Below, piece after piece: positions 54,693 to 63,605 of a stretch of 64,000 nt of DNA. The number at the start of each line of letters is the position of its first letter. Position 1 is the stretch's first letter. Location of the stretch: contig JAXGXG010000002.1 in assembly GCA_040772845.1 (NCBI GenBank), positions 744,001 through 808,000 of the forward strand, read 5' to 3'. A model generated the notes under the pieces. That model saw only the letters and a program-made list of their open reading frames with translations. It was not told the origin of the DNA and made no database searches. Source of the stretch: PWXP01 sp040772845. Lineage in GTDB: Bacteria > Planctomycetota > Planctomycetia > Pirellulales > Thermoguttaceae. A program made the translations under genes and the position numbers.

Positions 54693-55784
54693 ATGAGTTG
54701 CAGAAGAACTTACTTGTTCCTCGCCACCTTGCTCATCGCAAGTGCTGCTGGGCCCGGCAGCTATGGAGCACCCGTTTCGTATTGGGAATGTGACGGCGAT
54801 TTCTCCGACGCGATGGGCAACAACGATGGCAACTGGCATTTCCTCGCCATTACAATGACCGGCAACGGAACGACAACCATCAAGGTGGATAACGTCGATA
54901 TTTCTTCGGGCCTTCCTGCCGTCGTCACGCCGTGGAGCACCGCGACTCAATACAGCATCGGCCAAGAATATGACGGCAGCACCCCCAGTGACTGCTGGAA
55001 CGGGCTCGTCGATGACATGACCGTCTGGAACCGCGTCCTGTCGGACAACGATATTACGGACCTGTACAACGGGACTTCGCCATTGGAAATCGCGACGAGT
55101 GAAACCATGATCGCGTTCCAGGAAGGTGTGGACCACGGCTACGGCGTCTACTCGGGCACACAGGATACGCGAATATTCCAGAGCAACGCCGCTACGAATT
55201 ATGGCGCCGACACGGTCCTATGGGCAGACGCTCGCACCAGCGCTACGAGTACGGATGAATCGGAGGCCCTCATACGCTTCGAGGGGCTTTTCGGGAATGG
55301 TTCGGGGCAGATCCCCGAGAATGCAGAGATTCTCTGGGCAGAACTGGTGCTTACGACGCCCAACGTGACCTATGCCGCCGGTAATGGCGCGTATCTGCAC
55401 CGTCTTCTGACAGACTGGGACGAGTCATCTGCTACGTGGAATAGCAGTTTCGGCGGTGACGGGATCGACTGCGATGACCTCGAGGCGCTGGCTGAGGTGG
55501 AAGTGGATTCCGGTAATCTTGGCGGCTCGGCGCCGTTCGCAACCATCTTTGACGTTACCGATAGCATCAAAGCCTGGCAGGCGGGCGAGACGAACTACGG
55601 CTGGGCCTTGATACCCCGGGGCTCCGACGGGTGGGCGTTTGCCAGCTCCGAGTACGCCACGCTTGCCTACCGACCCGTACTGACGATAACCTACATCCCC
55701 GAGCCGTCGACCGGAATCTTGCTTGGCCTGGGTGTGATGGTCTTGGCCCTGCTTCGCTTCGGCCGTCGTCGAATGGTTGCCTAG
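54693..55784 (+). CDS. PEP-CTERM protein with shortened LamG and DNRLRE-type domain
   Basis: A 363-residue exported protein. The signal peptide is residues 1-25 (YLFLATLLIASAAGPGSYG). The LamG part starts normally (VSYWECDGDFSDAMGNN) but jumps at once to the late strand NWHFLAITMTGNGTTTIKVD. About 90 residues of the usual sandwich are therefore missing, with the frame kept. Residues about 145-330 match a DNRLRE/CBM96-like domain (TRIFQSNAATNYGADTVLWA, ATWNSSFGGDGIDCDDLEA, VTDSIKAWQAGETNYGWALI). The end is a PEP-CTERM tag (IPEPSTGILLGLGVMVLALL, then RFGRRR). It converges with DUF4838 protein 3, separated by 51 bases. Start ATG 54693 after GGAG. Confidence 0.85.
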   Translation: MSCRRTYLFLATLLIASAAGPGSYGAPVSYWECDGDFSDAMGNNDGNWHFLAITMTGNGTTTIKVDNVDISSGLPAVVTPWSTATQYSIGQEYDGSTPSDCWNGLVDDMTVWNRVLSDNDITDLYNGTSPLEIATSETMIAFQEGVDHGYGVYSGTQDTRIFQSNAATNYGADTVLWADARTSATSTDESEALIRFEGLFGNGSGQIPENAEILWAELVLTTPNVTYAAGNGAYLHRLLTDWDESSATWNSSFGGDGIDCDDLEALAEVEVDSGNLGGSAPFATIFDVTDSIKAWQAGETNYGWALIPRGSDGWAFASSEYATLAYRPVLTITYIPEPSTGILLGLGVMVLALLRFGRRRMVA

Positions 55785-55835
55785 GGGGAATACAACAGCG
55801 CGCAGCCTGTTTGCAATACGTCGCGTTGCTTCGAT

Positions 55836-58811
55836 TCAAGGCTGTGGGGCATTCAATGCAGCCGGGTTGCTTGGATTTTGGGCGACGGGGGTCACGACAA
55901 CGTCGTCGATGCGGACGATTCCCTCCTGGTGGAAGAAGCGGACGTAGAGTCGCGGTTCGCCGCCCTTGTCGACTTCCAGGCTGTAGGTCTGCCACTGGTC
56001 GCCCTGGACATCGAAATCGAGGACGCCGGTCGAGCCTTTGAACGGATAGCCCTTGCCTTTGGCCTTCTCGTACTTGCCCGTCCATAAGCGCGCCTTTCCA
56101 TGCCCCGAGGCGCGGAAAGTAATCCGCAGCTTCGACGCCGGGGCGACATACCAGTTGCCAATAATGCCTTTTTCCAGTTCTAGGAAGTAGTTGTCGGCAG
56201 AATCGGGGTGCAGGCGTGTGCTTCCGACGGCATCACGGTCGGCAGTCCAGACCTTCGGCACCAGGGATGTTTTCCAGCCTTCTTTCCATTGCCGGGCTGG
56301 GTGCAACGTTGCATTTTCCGTTACTTCGTTCAGCGACGCGTTCTTCCAGGCCGCCTGGTCGCCGCCCTGGCTCAGGCCGGTGGGGCGGGTGGGGGTGAAT
56401 CGGACGACACCGAAATGATCAATGCCATGGAAATGGCCGCTGCACCAACTGGAGAGTTCACTGCGATCTTCACTCACCTTGCGGCAGCGGGCGATGTTCA
56501 TTCTCCAGGTGGAGCCGTCGAAACACTTCATGCCGATCTCTGCTGTCGGCACGCGCATTTCCAGCGTCCAGCGGTCAGGCGAAGTCTTGACGGCGTATTC
56601 AACGTTGGCGTTGTAGTCGAGGTCGCGCCTATTCGGGCCGTGGCGCGCATCGATGATCGAGCCGGCGGAATTGATGATGTAATGATAGTACTCTTCGGCC
56701 ATGTCGGGATAATTCAGAAAAACCTCCACGGCATTGCCGACCTTCTGGTAGGGACCGTCCTGCGGAATCTGGTCGGCGATGATGGCAGCCGGATTCGGCT
56801 CCATGGCTTCGACGGCAATATAGACATTGTCCGGTTCATACGCGACGCGGAAATAGGTCGGTTCCGGTTTGGCGGCGGAATCGGCCCATGGCGGGATCGT
56901 GAAACCGGTCATGACATCGGCCGCTTTCCAGTCTTTTTCGTCCAGGATCCCGTCAATAGTGATGGGCGCGGTGACGCGGTATGCCGTCAGTTCCCGGTAG
57001 CTTGCAAGATACGCGACGCGGGCCGCCTCCCACGTATAGGCGAAGATATCGCGTTCCCGCTGCACATGCACGAGCGCCCGCGGGTCGGGGTCTTCGGCCG
57101 CGGCCTGCTCCGCCTTTGCCAGCAAGGCCTTCAATTCTTCCCAAACGCCTGGCTCGTCCAGGCAACGGCCCAACGGCGCCCCCAGCCCCCACCCCATGCA
57201 ACCTGGCGTCTCGACAAAGGTCTTCGTCAATAAGGCCCGAAACGCCTTCATGCCTCCTTCCCACCCTTTGCCGTAGAAAAGGCTGTTGCACTCTTCATAG
57301 AGGGCGTTGAAATCAAGCGTGCTGTCAAACATCAGTTGTGCGGAAAGATAGTTCGTCTGCCACATGGCGGCCCATTGCAGGTTGCGTTCCGACATCATGC
57401 CGCGCCGCAACGGTGCGTAGACTTCGGCCTCCGGCGGCGGTGGCACAATGCAGAAACTCGACCCCTGCAGGCCGAGTTCAGGGTAATCCCGAAAATTCTG
57501 ACGTAAGATTCTCTCTGCCGGCAGGAAGTTGCTGCCCACGGAACCGCTGGCGGCGATTTCATCGCGGTTGTACATCCGCACTCCGCGTTCTTTCCATTGC
57601 AGGTAGAGCTTCCGGAATTCGCGGTTGACCGAACAGTCGGGATCGGCAATCGCATGTCGCCAGCACTGGTTGTTGAAGCTGACACAGACAATCAGCCGGG
57701 GATCAAGCTCGATGCCGATCGGCGGCGCCCAGAAATTCTGGTATGCCCAGCCGCCCAGTTTGGCATCCGGCTTGACAGCCCAGACCCGTTGGGCGAGCGT
57801 CTGGACCAAGGTCCAGTAGCGGGTGGCGACCCGATTCCGCGCGGCTTCCTCCGGCGGATCGAGGCGGCGGCAGTTCTCGCACTCGCACCATCCGGTGCCG
57901 TCATTGTTGCCGATGATGATCAGACCGTTGCTATCGGATTCTGTCGCCTTGGCGATCAGACTCTTCGCCATGATGTCGATGACTTCCGGATTGCTGGTGC
58001 AGGGTTGGTATTTCTGGCCATCGAGCGGAATGCGTTTGCCATCAATGAGCGGGAAGTACTCTGGATGCTCCTGAAACATCGTTTCGAGTTCGGCCTTGCT
58101 CGGATATTTGCCGCCAAACAACAGCGGCGTCAAGATGTGGCCGCCAATCGGAACATTCTCGGCTCCAAGTTCGCGCATGTGTCGCCCGTGCTGCGAATCA
58201 CGGAGATGGATCGGACTGCATTTCGGGATCATGTAATTCCGAACCTGCCATTCACGCGTTTCAAAATAAGGCTTGTTGACAACAACCCCGTTGAGTTCCA
58301 TCCACCGGAACGCCAGGTAGGGGTTGCGAATGGTCTTTTGCCCCGGCACGGAAATCGTCGTCTTGGTCTTGAAGTACTCGCCTTCCTCGCCGGGGAACAG
58401 CCAGCGGATGCCACCGTATTTCTTCAGGATGTCGTACGCGCCGTAGAGCGTTCCGAGTGGATCGCCGCCAATGATATAGAGCCCGTCGTTCCGAGCGACG
58501 ATGGCAAAGCCACCGGGGCTCAGCAGATTGGGTTCAACAGTTGCCTGTGCAGTCAGCTCCAGCTCGGCGACCGTGCCCAAAAAGACGTTATAGCGGTCCG
58601 GAGAAGGCGATTCGGCGACTTCCGGCCGTTCTCCACTGGAGATCTTGGCCAGAAAAAACGCCAACTCACGAGCGGCATACTGCACCGGCAACGAAGACGT
58701 CTCTTTGCTGACGATATGGCACTTCGCCTTCCCATCCGCAATCAAGTCAAACTCCGCCGCCGTCACCGAACAACACAGAAAGACAGCGGCGCCAGCAAAC
58801 AGCACTCTCAT
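55836..58811 (-). CDS. Secreted DUF4838 protein 3 with CBM9-like module
   Basis: A 991-residue exported protein. The signal peptide is residues 1-19 (VLFAGAAVFLCCSVTAA). The N-terminal alpha/beta domain has YAARELAFFLAKISSGE and LYGAYDILKKYGGIRWLFPG. The DUF4838 barrel has GNNDGTGWCECENCRRLD with the shared CxCxxC near residue 308. Residues about 610-830 carry a CBM9-like module (YRVTAPITIDGILDEKDWKA, VAYEPDNVYIAVEAMEPNPA, WTLEMRVPTAEIGMKCF). The last 150 residues form another beta-sandwich (APASKLRITFRASGHGKARL, QWQTYSLEVDKGGEPRLYVR). The start is ATG 58811 with GAGGG four bases upstream. No partner gene shares its strand nearby. Confidence 0.85.
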   Translation of the reverse strand: MRVLFAGAAVFLCCSVTAAEFDLIADGKAKCHIVSKETSSLPVQYAARELAFFLAKISSGERPEVAESPSPDRYNVFLGTVAELELTAQATVEPNLLSPGGFAIVARNDGLYIIGGDPLGTLYGAYDILKKYGGIRWLFPGEEGEYFKTKTTISVPGQKTIRNPYLAFRWMELNGVVVNKPYFETREWQVRNYMIPKCSPIHLRDSQHGRHMRELGAENVPIGGHILTPLLFGGKYPSKAELETMFQEHPEYFPLIDGKRIPLDGQKYQPCTSNPEVIDIMAKSLIAKATESDSNGLIIIGNNDGTGWCECENCRRLDPPEEAARNRVATRYWTLVQTLAQRVWAVKPDAKLGGWAYQNFWAPPIGIELDPRLIVCVSFNNQCWRHAIADPDCSVNREFRKLYLQWKERGVRMYNRDEIAASGSVGSNFLPAERILRQNFRDYPELGLQGSSFCIVPPPPEAEVYAPLRRGMMSERNLQWAAMWQTNYLSAQLMFDSTLDFNALYEECNSLFYGKGWEGGMKAFRALLTKTFVETPGCMGWGLGAPLGRCLDEPGVWEELKALLAKAEQAAAEDPDPRALVHVQRERDIFAYTWEAARVAYLASYRELTAYRVTAPITIDGILDEKDWKAADVMTGFTIPPWADSAAKPEPTYFRVAYEPDNVYIAVEAMEPNPAAIIADQIPQDGPYQKVGNAVEVFLNYPDMAEEYYHYIINSAGSIIDARHGPNRRDLDYNANVEYAVKTSPDRWTLEMRVPTAEIGMKCFDGSTWRMNIARCRKVSEDRSELSSWCSGHFHGIDHFGVVRFTPTRPTGLSQGGDQAAWKNASLNEVTENATLHPARQWKEGWKTSLVPKVWTADRDAVGSTRLHPDSADNYFLELEKGIIGNWYVAPASKLRITFRASGHGKARLWTGKYEKAKGKGYPFKGSTGVLDFDVQGDQWQTYSLEVDKGGEPRLYVRFFHQEGIVRIDDVVVTPVAQNPSNPAALNAPQP

Positions 58812-59195
58812 GTTTCCCTCTGCCATCCTCTTGGGGCTTTCCGCCAAGCTTAGAGCCGATATCGTCAGGCTACAATTCTCTGCAATTCTAACGGATGGGT
58901 TATGCCGCTGGAACGGGTGCAGGAACCGACCATTTGCAAGCGATTACCGGCATCCTTCGGCGGAGCTGGCCGTGGAAGTCGACGCCACGATCGGCCGCGG
59001 ACGCGTCTTCGTCAAAGGTGTTGTCGAACAGGATTCGCTGCCTATGTACGTTATCTATGTTGCCTACCCTACCCTCAGGAGGCGAAATGGGATGTCACTT
59101 GTGAAGTATTACCACATCTTTGGCTCTGTGGCTCCAGGTGCGAATCGTAGCCCGCTGGAGTCCCGTCTTTGGCCGGAAAAGGCCAAACCGCCTAA
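58812..59195. other. Gap with possible gene remnant
   Basis: 384 bases with no complete gene. A stretch reading EVDATIGRGRVFVKGVVEQD then SLPMYVIYVAYPT at about 58974-59070 on the plus strand looks protein-like but has no proper start or stop context; it may be a remnant. TTTGGCC-GGAAAA-GGCCAAA (59168-59187) is a small perfect hairpin just before the 180-bp element. Confidence 0.35.
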
Positions 59196-59375
59196 CCCGG
59201 ATTATTCATCTACTTCGGGTGGGTCAAGGCCGCGTAGATCGTTGGTGGGTCCGCACAAGCCGCAACCGAGCTGATTTACAGCTCGCCGCCTGGAACAAGG
59301 CCGGCATCAGCGATCGATGACCCAGCAGAAGAAGCGGCTTGTTTGACCCATCCTACCTATCGTGAATAATCCGGG
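59196..59375. mobile_element. 180-bp MITE-like element, copy 2
   Basis: Exactly the same length as copy 1 (7512-7691) and in the same orientation, with about 10 differences and the same perfect 13-bp ends CCCGGATTATTCA. It is flanked by CTAA on both sides (59192-59195 and 59376-59379), which fits a 4-bp YTAR target duplication. The presence of matching ends in both copies indicates transposition of the unit rather than chance similarity. Confidence 0.85.
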
Positions 59376-59563
59376 CTAAAGGCAGGATATCCACGATGAC
59401 AGCCTACCGCCGGAAACGGAAGAGCCAAATCGTTCGGTGCATGGTGATGATGAAATCTTCGCAGTCGTGGGGCTTGCGGCACTGGTGCGAGAAGGTACAA
59501 TCCCATCCGTCTTGAGCACCCGTTCTGTCCAGTCCACTCGCCGCCGAGAATTGCTGAAGCACC

Positions 59564-60190
59564 GTGTCGACGAGCGTCCCTATCGATGATGACCTGCCCC
59601 TGGTTCACCGGGCCCAGAAAGGCGATTACGCCGCCTTCGAAGCCCTCGTCGCGAAATACGAGCGGCGAGTGTTCGGGCTGGCCCAGCGCATTCTTGGCCG
59701 GCGGCACGACGCCGAAGAGGTCGTGCAGCAGACCTTTCTTAGCCTCATCGAGCATCTCGGCACGTTTCGTGAGCAGGCGCGGTTTTCGACGTGGTTGCTA
59801 CGTGTGGCAACCAATCACGCTTTGGCGCTGATGCGCCGCGAGAATGTGCGGCGGACGGCCACATTGTCCGAGGATCGTTCAGACGACGGCGATCTGCCCC
59901 GACCGCAGTACATCGCCGAGTGGAAAGAGACGCCCGAAGACATCGCCACGCGCAGTGAAACCCGCCGCCTGCTCGACGAAGCCCTGGCCGAAATCGACGA
60001 GAAATACCGCCTCGTCTTCATCCTGCGCGATATCGAAGGGTTTTCGACCGAAGAAACGGCCAGCGCCCTGGACATCAGCCTGTCGAACGCCAAGGTCCGC
60101 CTCCTGCGAGCCCGCCTGATGCTCCGCGAGCGTCTCACCCGCTACTTCGGCGACGAGTCCACTCGCGTCATGCCCGGCCATCAGCATTGA
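59564..60190 (+). CDS. ECF-type RNA polymerase sigma factor
   Basis: A 208-residue sigma-70 family protein of the extracytoplasmic-function group. Region 2 is FEALVAKYERRVFGLAQRIL, DAEEVVQQTFLSLIEHLGTF and FSTWLLRVATNHAL. Region 4 is LDEALAEIDEKYRLVFILRD and FSTEETASALDISLSNAKVR, the HTH for the -35 element. A long linker between them (ATLSEDRSDDGDLPRP) is slightly longer than usual. The start is GTG at 59564. No anti-sigma gene follows in the 124 bases before the next gene, unlike many ECF operons, so its control is not evident. It would direct polymerase to a stress or surface regulon. Confidence 0.93.
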   Translation: MSTSVPIDDDLPLVHRAQKGDYAAFEALVAKYERRVFGLAQRILGRRHDAEEVVQQTFLSLIEHLGTFREQARFSTWLLRVATNHALALMRRENVRRTATLSEDRSDDGDLPRPQYIAEWKETPEDIATRSETRRLLDEALAEIDEKYRLVFILRDIEGFSTEETASALDISLSNAKVRLLRARLMLRERLTRYFGDESTRVMPGHQH

Positions 60191-60314
60191 AGGCAGCCGT
60201 GACTTTTTGTGGCAACGTGGCAAATCTGGCTGTGTGAAGACCTTGGTGAAATACTCTGACAAACTGCACGCCTCGACACCCCCTGATTCCTGAATCCGAA
60301 TTACAGTCCGTTTC

Positions 60315-61742
60315 ATGTTACTGACCCTGATCAATACGAACCGCATGACGCCCCCGATTGCGCCGGTGGGGTTGGATTACATCATTTCTGCGGCGCGACG
60401 GAACGGTGCTTCCGTCGATCTGGTTGACCTGGCGCTGGTTGCCGACGCCGAACACGCACTGCGCGAATACTTCGCGGCCCATCGTCCTGGCTTGGTTGGG
60501 CTCTCGTTCCGCAATGTGGACGACTGCTTCTGGCCAGGCGGGGTCTGGTTCGTGCCCGAATTGACCGCTCGCGTCCAGTTACTACGTGAGCTGACCGACG
60601 CGCCCATTGTCGTTGGGGGAGTGGGGTATTCCATCTTCGCCCAGCAGGTGTTGGCCCACTGCGGGGCCGATTTTGGAATTCGCGGTGATGGCGAAGAGGC
60701 GATTGGGTTCTTGCTGGACGAATTGCAGGGGGACCGCCGGTTCGATCGCGTGAGCGGACTGCTCTGGCGAGAAGACGGGCACATCCGCGTGAACGCACCT
60801 GGGTGGCCGGCTCGTTTGAACGTTCCGACCGATCGCAGCACGGTCGCTAACGCAACCTACTTCCGGCAGGGCGGCCAGATCGGCGTCGAAACGAAACGCG
60901 GCTGCAATCGCCGCTGCGCCTACTGTGCCGACCCCTTAGCAAAAGGCGCGACGTTCCGACTACGCGACCCCGAAGACATTGCCGAAGAATTTCATTCGCT
61001 CCTCAGGCAGGGCGTCGATGTTATCCACCTGTGCGATGCCGAGTTCAACCTGCCGATTGAACACGCCAGAGACGTGTGCGAGGCACTGATCCGACGCAGG
61101 TTGGGCGAGCGAGTACGGTGGTACGCTTACCTTGCCGTCGTCCCGTTCGACGCCGAGCTGGCCGGGGCCATGCAGCGGGCCGGCTGCGTCGGCATCAACT
61201 TCACCAGCGATGCGGCCAACCTTGCAATGCTGGCCGCCTACGGGCAGCCGCATCGGCCCGAGGACCTGTCGCATGCCGTGCAACTCTGCCGGAGGCACAA
61301 TATGGCCGTGATGACCGACCTGTTGCTCGGCGGCCCGGGCGAGACGGCCGAGACTGCGGGCGAATCGATTGCCTTCTTCAAACGTCTCAACCCGGACTGT
61401 GCCGGCGCCGCCTTGGGAATTCGGCTCTATCCGCAAACACCTGTCACGGCAAGGCTCACGACACGCGGTCCCCTTGAAACGGTCCCCGGAATCCATCGGC
61501 GTTACGAAGGGCCGATCGACCTGCTTCGGCCCACGTTCTACGTGTCGCCCTCGCTGGGCGACCGTCCGGCCCGATTGATTCGTGATCTGATCGGCGGGGA
61601 CCCTCGCTTCTTCCCGCCGGCCGACGACACCGTACCTGACAGCGACGCCGATGGGTACAATTACAACGAGAATCACGTCCTGGCCGATGCCATTGCCAAC
61701 GGGGCACGCGGTGCATATTGGGATATCCTGCGCCACCGATAG
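60315..61742 (+). CDS. B12-binding domain plus radical SAM enzyme
   Basis: A 475-residue cytoplasmic enzyme. Residues 1-150 form a cobalamin-binding-like Rossmann domain (MTPPIAPVGLDYIISAARRN, LVGLSFRNVDD, IVVGGVGYSIFAQQVL, ADFGIRGDGEEAI). Residues about 185-400 are the radical SAM barrel, with the 4Fe-4S ligands Cys197, Cys201 and Cys204 in ETKRGCNRRCAYCADP. The SAM-binding GGPGE appears in LLLGGPGETAET. It resembles class B methyltransferases or hopanoid/bacteriochlorophyll-type methylases; the substrate is not deducible. No ribosome-binding site is visible before ATG 60315. Its TAG stop overlaps the degenerate third MITE copy. Confidence 0.88.
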   Translation: MLLTLINTNRMTPPIAPVGLDYIISAARRNGASVDLVDLALVADAEHALREYFAAHRPGLVGLSFRNVDDCFWPGGVWFVPELTARVQLLRELTDAPIVVGGVGYSIFAQQVLAHCGADFGIRGDGEEAIGFLLDELQGDRRFDRVSGLLWREDGHIRVNAPGWPARLNVPTDRSTVANATYFRQGGQIGVETKRGCNRRCAYCADPLAKGATFRLRDPEDIAEEFHSLLRQGVDVIHLCDAEFNLPIEHARDVCEALIRRRLGERVRWYAYLAVVPFDAELAGAMQRAGCVGINFTSDAANLAMLAAYGQPHRPEDLSHAVQLCRRHNMAVMTDLLLGGPGETAETAGESIAFFKRLNPDCAGAALGIRLYPQTPVTARLTTRGPLETVPGIHRRYEGPIDLLRPTFYVSPSLGDRPARLIRDLIGGDPRFFPPADDTVPDSDADGYNYNENHVLADAIANGARGAYWDILRHR

Positions 61743-61895
61743 GGTGAAACAAGCCGCTTCTTCCGGTGGGTCATCGGTCGCTAGCGTCGGCGTTCTTCCA
61801 GGCAGGCGCCTATAGATCAGCGCGGTTGCGGCTTGTGCGGACCCACCAGTGATTTACGCGACCTCGAGCCACCGTACCTGGATGAACAATCCGGA
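61740..61895. mobile_element. Degenerate, inverted third copy of the 180-bp element
   Basis: In reverse orientation this segment matches copies 1 and 2 over stretches such as GGTGGGTCCGCACAAGCCGC and GAAGAAGCGGCTTGTTT. One end is still TCCGGATTGTTCATC (from 61895 leftwards), while the other terminal repeat is lost. It exactly fills the space between the stop codons of two convergent genes. The outer base adjoins TAG in both copy 1 and this copy. Confidence 0.7.
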
Positions 61896-63074
61896 CTACC
61901 GCTTGGGCGGTCGCCCGGCCCGGAATTCGGTGGGCGTCTTTCCGGTCTTCCGCTTGAACAATTTCATCATGCACTCTACGTAGTTGAAGCCGGTCCGCTG
62001 GGCGATTTTTGTCAAAGGCAGATCGGTATCGCGCAGAAGCTGTTCCACCCGGTCGAGCTGAACACGAATCAGCTCCGCGCGTGGCGAACGTCCCAGCGAT
62101 TCAAGAAAGCGCCGCTGGAGCGTACTGCGCGAAATGCCCAGATGCTCCACCAGCTTGGAAACGGTTGCGCCTTCGGTATATTTCTCGCGGATATACCGTA
62201 CGGCCTCGTGGACCAGCGGATCCTTGATCGCGAGCGTATTGGTCGATTGCCTCGAAACGACACAAAGCGGGCCCACCTCCACATGATCCTCTACCGGCTT
62301 GTCGCCGCGCATCATGCGATCCAGCAAGGCCGCCGCACGCCGGCCGATTTCCTCGGGCCGAAGCGCCACGCTCGTCAATGGCGGATCGGCCAGATTGCAC
62401 ATCACCTCGTCGTTCCCGACACCGAGCACGGCCACCTCGTCGGGAACATGCAGATTGGACAACCGGCACGCTTCGAGCACTTGCCGGGCCCGCGTATCGG
62501 TGCCGGCCATCAGGGCTACAGGCTTCGGCAGGGTGCGCAGCCAGTCGCCGATTCGTTCGATATCGAACTGTCCGGCCGCCTCCCGATCGAAGACACTAGG
62601 TCGCGACGCCGCCTCGGTCACAGGAAAGACGTGTGCAGGCAGTTGCAACTGCTGCATGTACTCGACGAACGCCTTGGAGCGACGTTCGCAGTAATACACG
62701 CCCCTGAAACCACAGTAGGCGATGTTCTCGAACCCCAACTCGCGGAAATAGTCGACCGCCATGCGCGAAGCGGCCACGTTATCCACACCGAACCGCGGGA
62801 TTCCCCCACTCGGATGCAGGGCGAACAGATCAATCGCCGGCACGCCCATTCGGCGTACCTGCCCCAGCAATTTGCGCGACTCGAACTGCCCGATAATCCC
62901 CTGCGGTTTCCACTTGCGCAACTGGGGTGAGAGGGTCTCGGGCAGCATTTCAACACGATGGAAGAAGGCCCACGGCCCATGCGCCTGGGCATAAGCGCCG
63001 ATCCCGCGCAGCACGCCGCGACCGTACTCCATGCCCGACTCGACCAGCAGTGCCACCTTGCGCGGTTCCGACAT
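61896..63074 (-). CDS. XylR-like transcriptional regulator, sugar-binding plus AraC HTH
   Basis: A 392-residue cytoplasmic regulator. Residues about 5-270 are a LacI/periplasmic-binding-like ligand domain (VALLVESGMEYGRGVLRGIG, PRFGVDNVAASRMAVDYFRE, DEVAVLGVGNDEVMCNLADP, LTSVALRPEEIGRRAAALLD). Residues about 285-385 are an AraC-type double HTH (VHEAVRYIREKYTEGATVSK, LGISRSTLQRRFLESLGRSP, ITKIAQRTGFNYVECMMK-like end). This order is that of XylR, the xylose-responsive activator. Planctomycetes carry many such proteins to control glycan use. The start ATG is preceded by GAGAGGG. A large palindrome starts 68 bases upstream. Confidence 0.93.
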   Translation of the reverse strand: MSEPRKVALLVESGMEYGRGVLRGIGAYAQAHGPWAFFHRVEMLPETLSPQLRKWKPQGIIGQFESRKLLGQVRRMGVPAIDLFALHPSGGIPRFGVDNVAASRMAVDYFRELGFENIAYCGFRGVYYCERRSKAFVEYMQQLQLPAHVFPVTEAASRPSVFDREAAGQFDIERIGDWLRTLPKPVALMAGTDTRARQVLEACRLSNLHVPDEVAVLGVGNDEVMCNLADPPLTSVALRPEEIGRRAAALLDRMMRGDKPVEDHVEVGPLCVVSRQSTNTLAIKDPLVHEAVRYIREKYTEGATVSKLVEHLGISRSTLQRRFLESLGRSPRAELIRVQLDRVEQLLRDTDLPLTKIAQRTGFNYVECMMKLFKRKTGKTPTEFRAGRPPKR

Positions 63075-63141
63075 ACGCCCTCTCGTTCCCCTCAAAGCAA
63101 CCGGTGGGCAACGCCCTCGTTGTCTTACACAAGTCCCGAAC

Positions 63142-63329
63142 GCCACCGTGCCGGCTTGCCCGGCCGGAGCGGTGGTCTGTCAGCTACAAGCGGCCCTCAA
63201 ACTCCCCCATGCTCCTCCGCGAATCGCCGCCGCCTCCGGCGGCGGCGATTCGCGGAGGAGACCATTACAGGTGCCACCGTCTTGTAGCTGGCTGACCATG
63301 GCTCCGGCGGGACAAGCCCGCACGGTGGC
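63142..63329. repeat. 188-bp palindrome with 23-bp perfect central stem
   Basis: CTCCTCCGCGAATCGCCGCC followed by GCC (63212-63234) pairs perfectly with 63238-63260 around TCC. CAGCTACAAG (63181-63190) pairs with CTTGTAGCTG (63281-63290). The outer arms 63142-63180 and 63291-63329 match at roughly 80 percent. All pairs share the centre at 63236, so this is one large hairpin-forming repeat, possibly a MITE-like or REP-type unit. Weaker matching may extend further on both sides. Confidence 0.85.
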
Positions 63330-63605
63330 CTTCCGCGCAATCCGGACCTGCGTACAACCAGCCAGGGCAACGCCCCACACCTATCGACGAAGTATACACG
63401 GGCCGTGTGGGGCGTCAAGGCGCAATCGGCAAGAGGTGTGGCGCGGTTTCCTGGCAGGAATACCATTGGCATCGGCGTTCCGGCCGCTTACACTGGACCA
63501 ACGAGTATTGCACAGCGCAACGCGAGCGGGTTGGCTGCGAGGCATTTGCCCTTGGCATCCTCGAATACCGGCCCGTCCTGACCCTCGATCGAACGGAGCC
63601 TGAAC

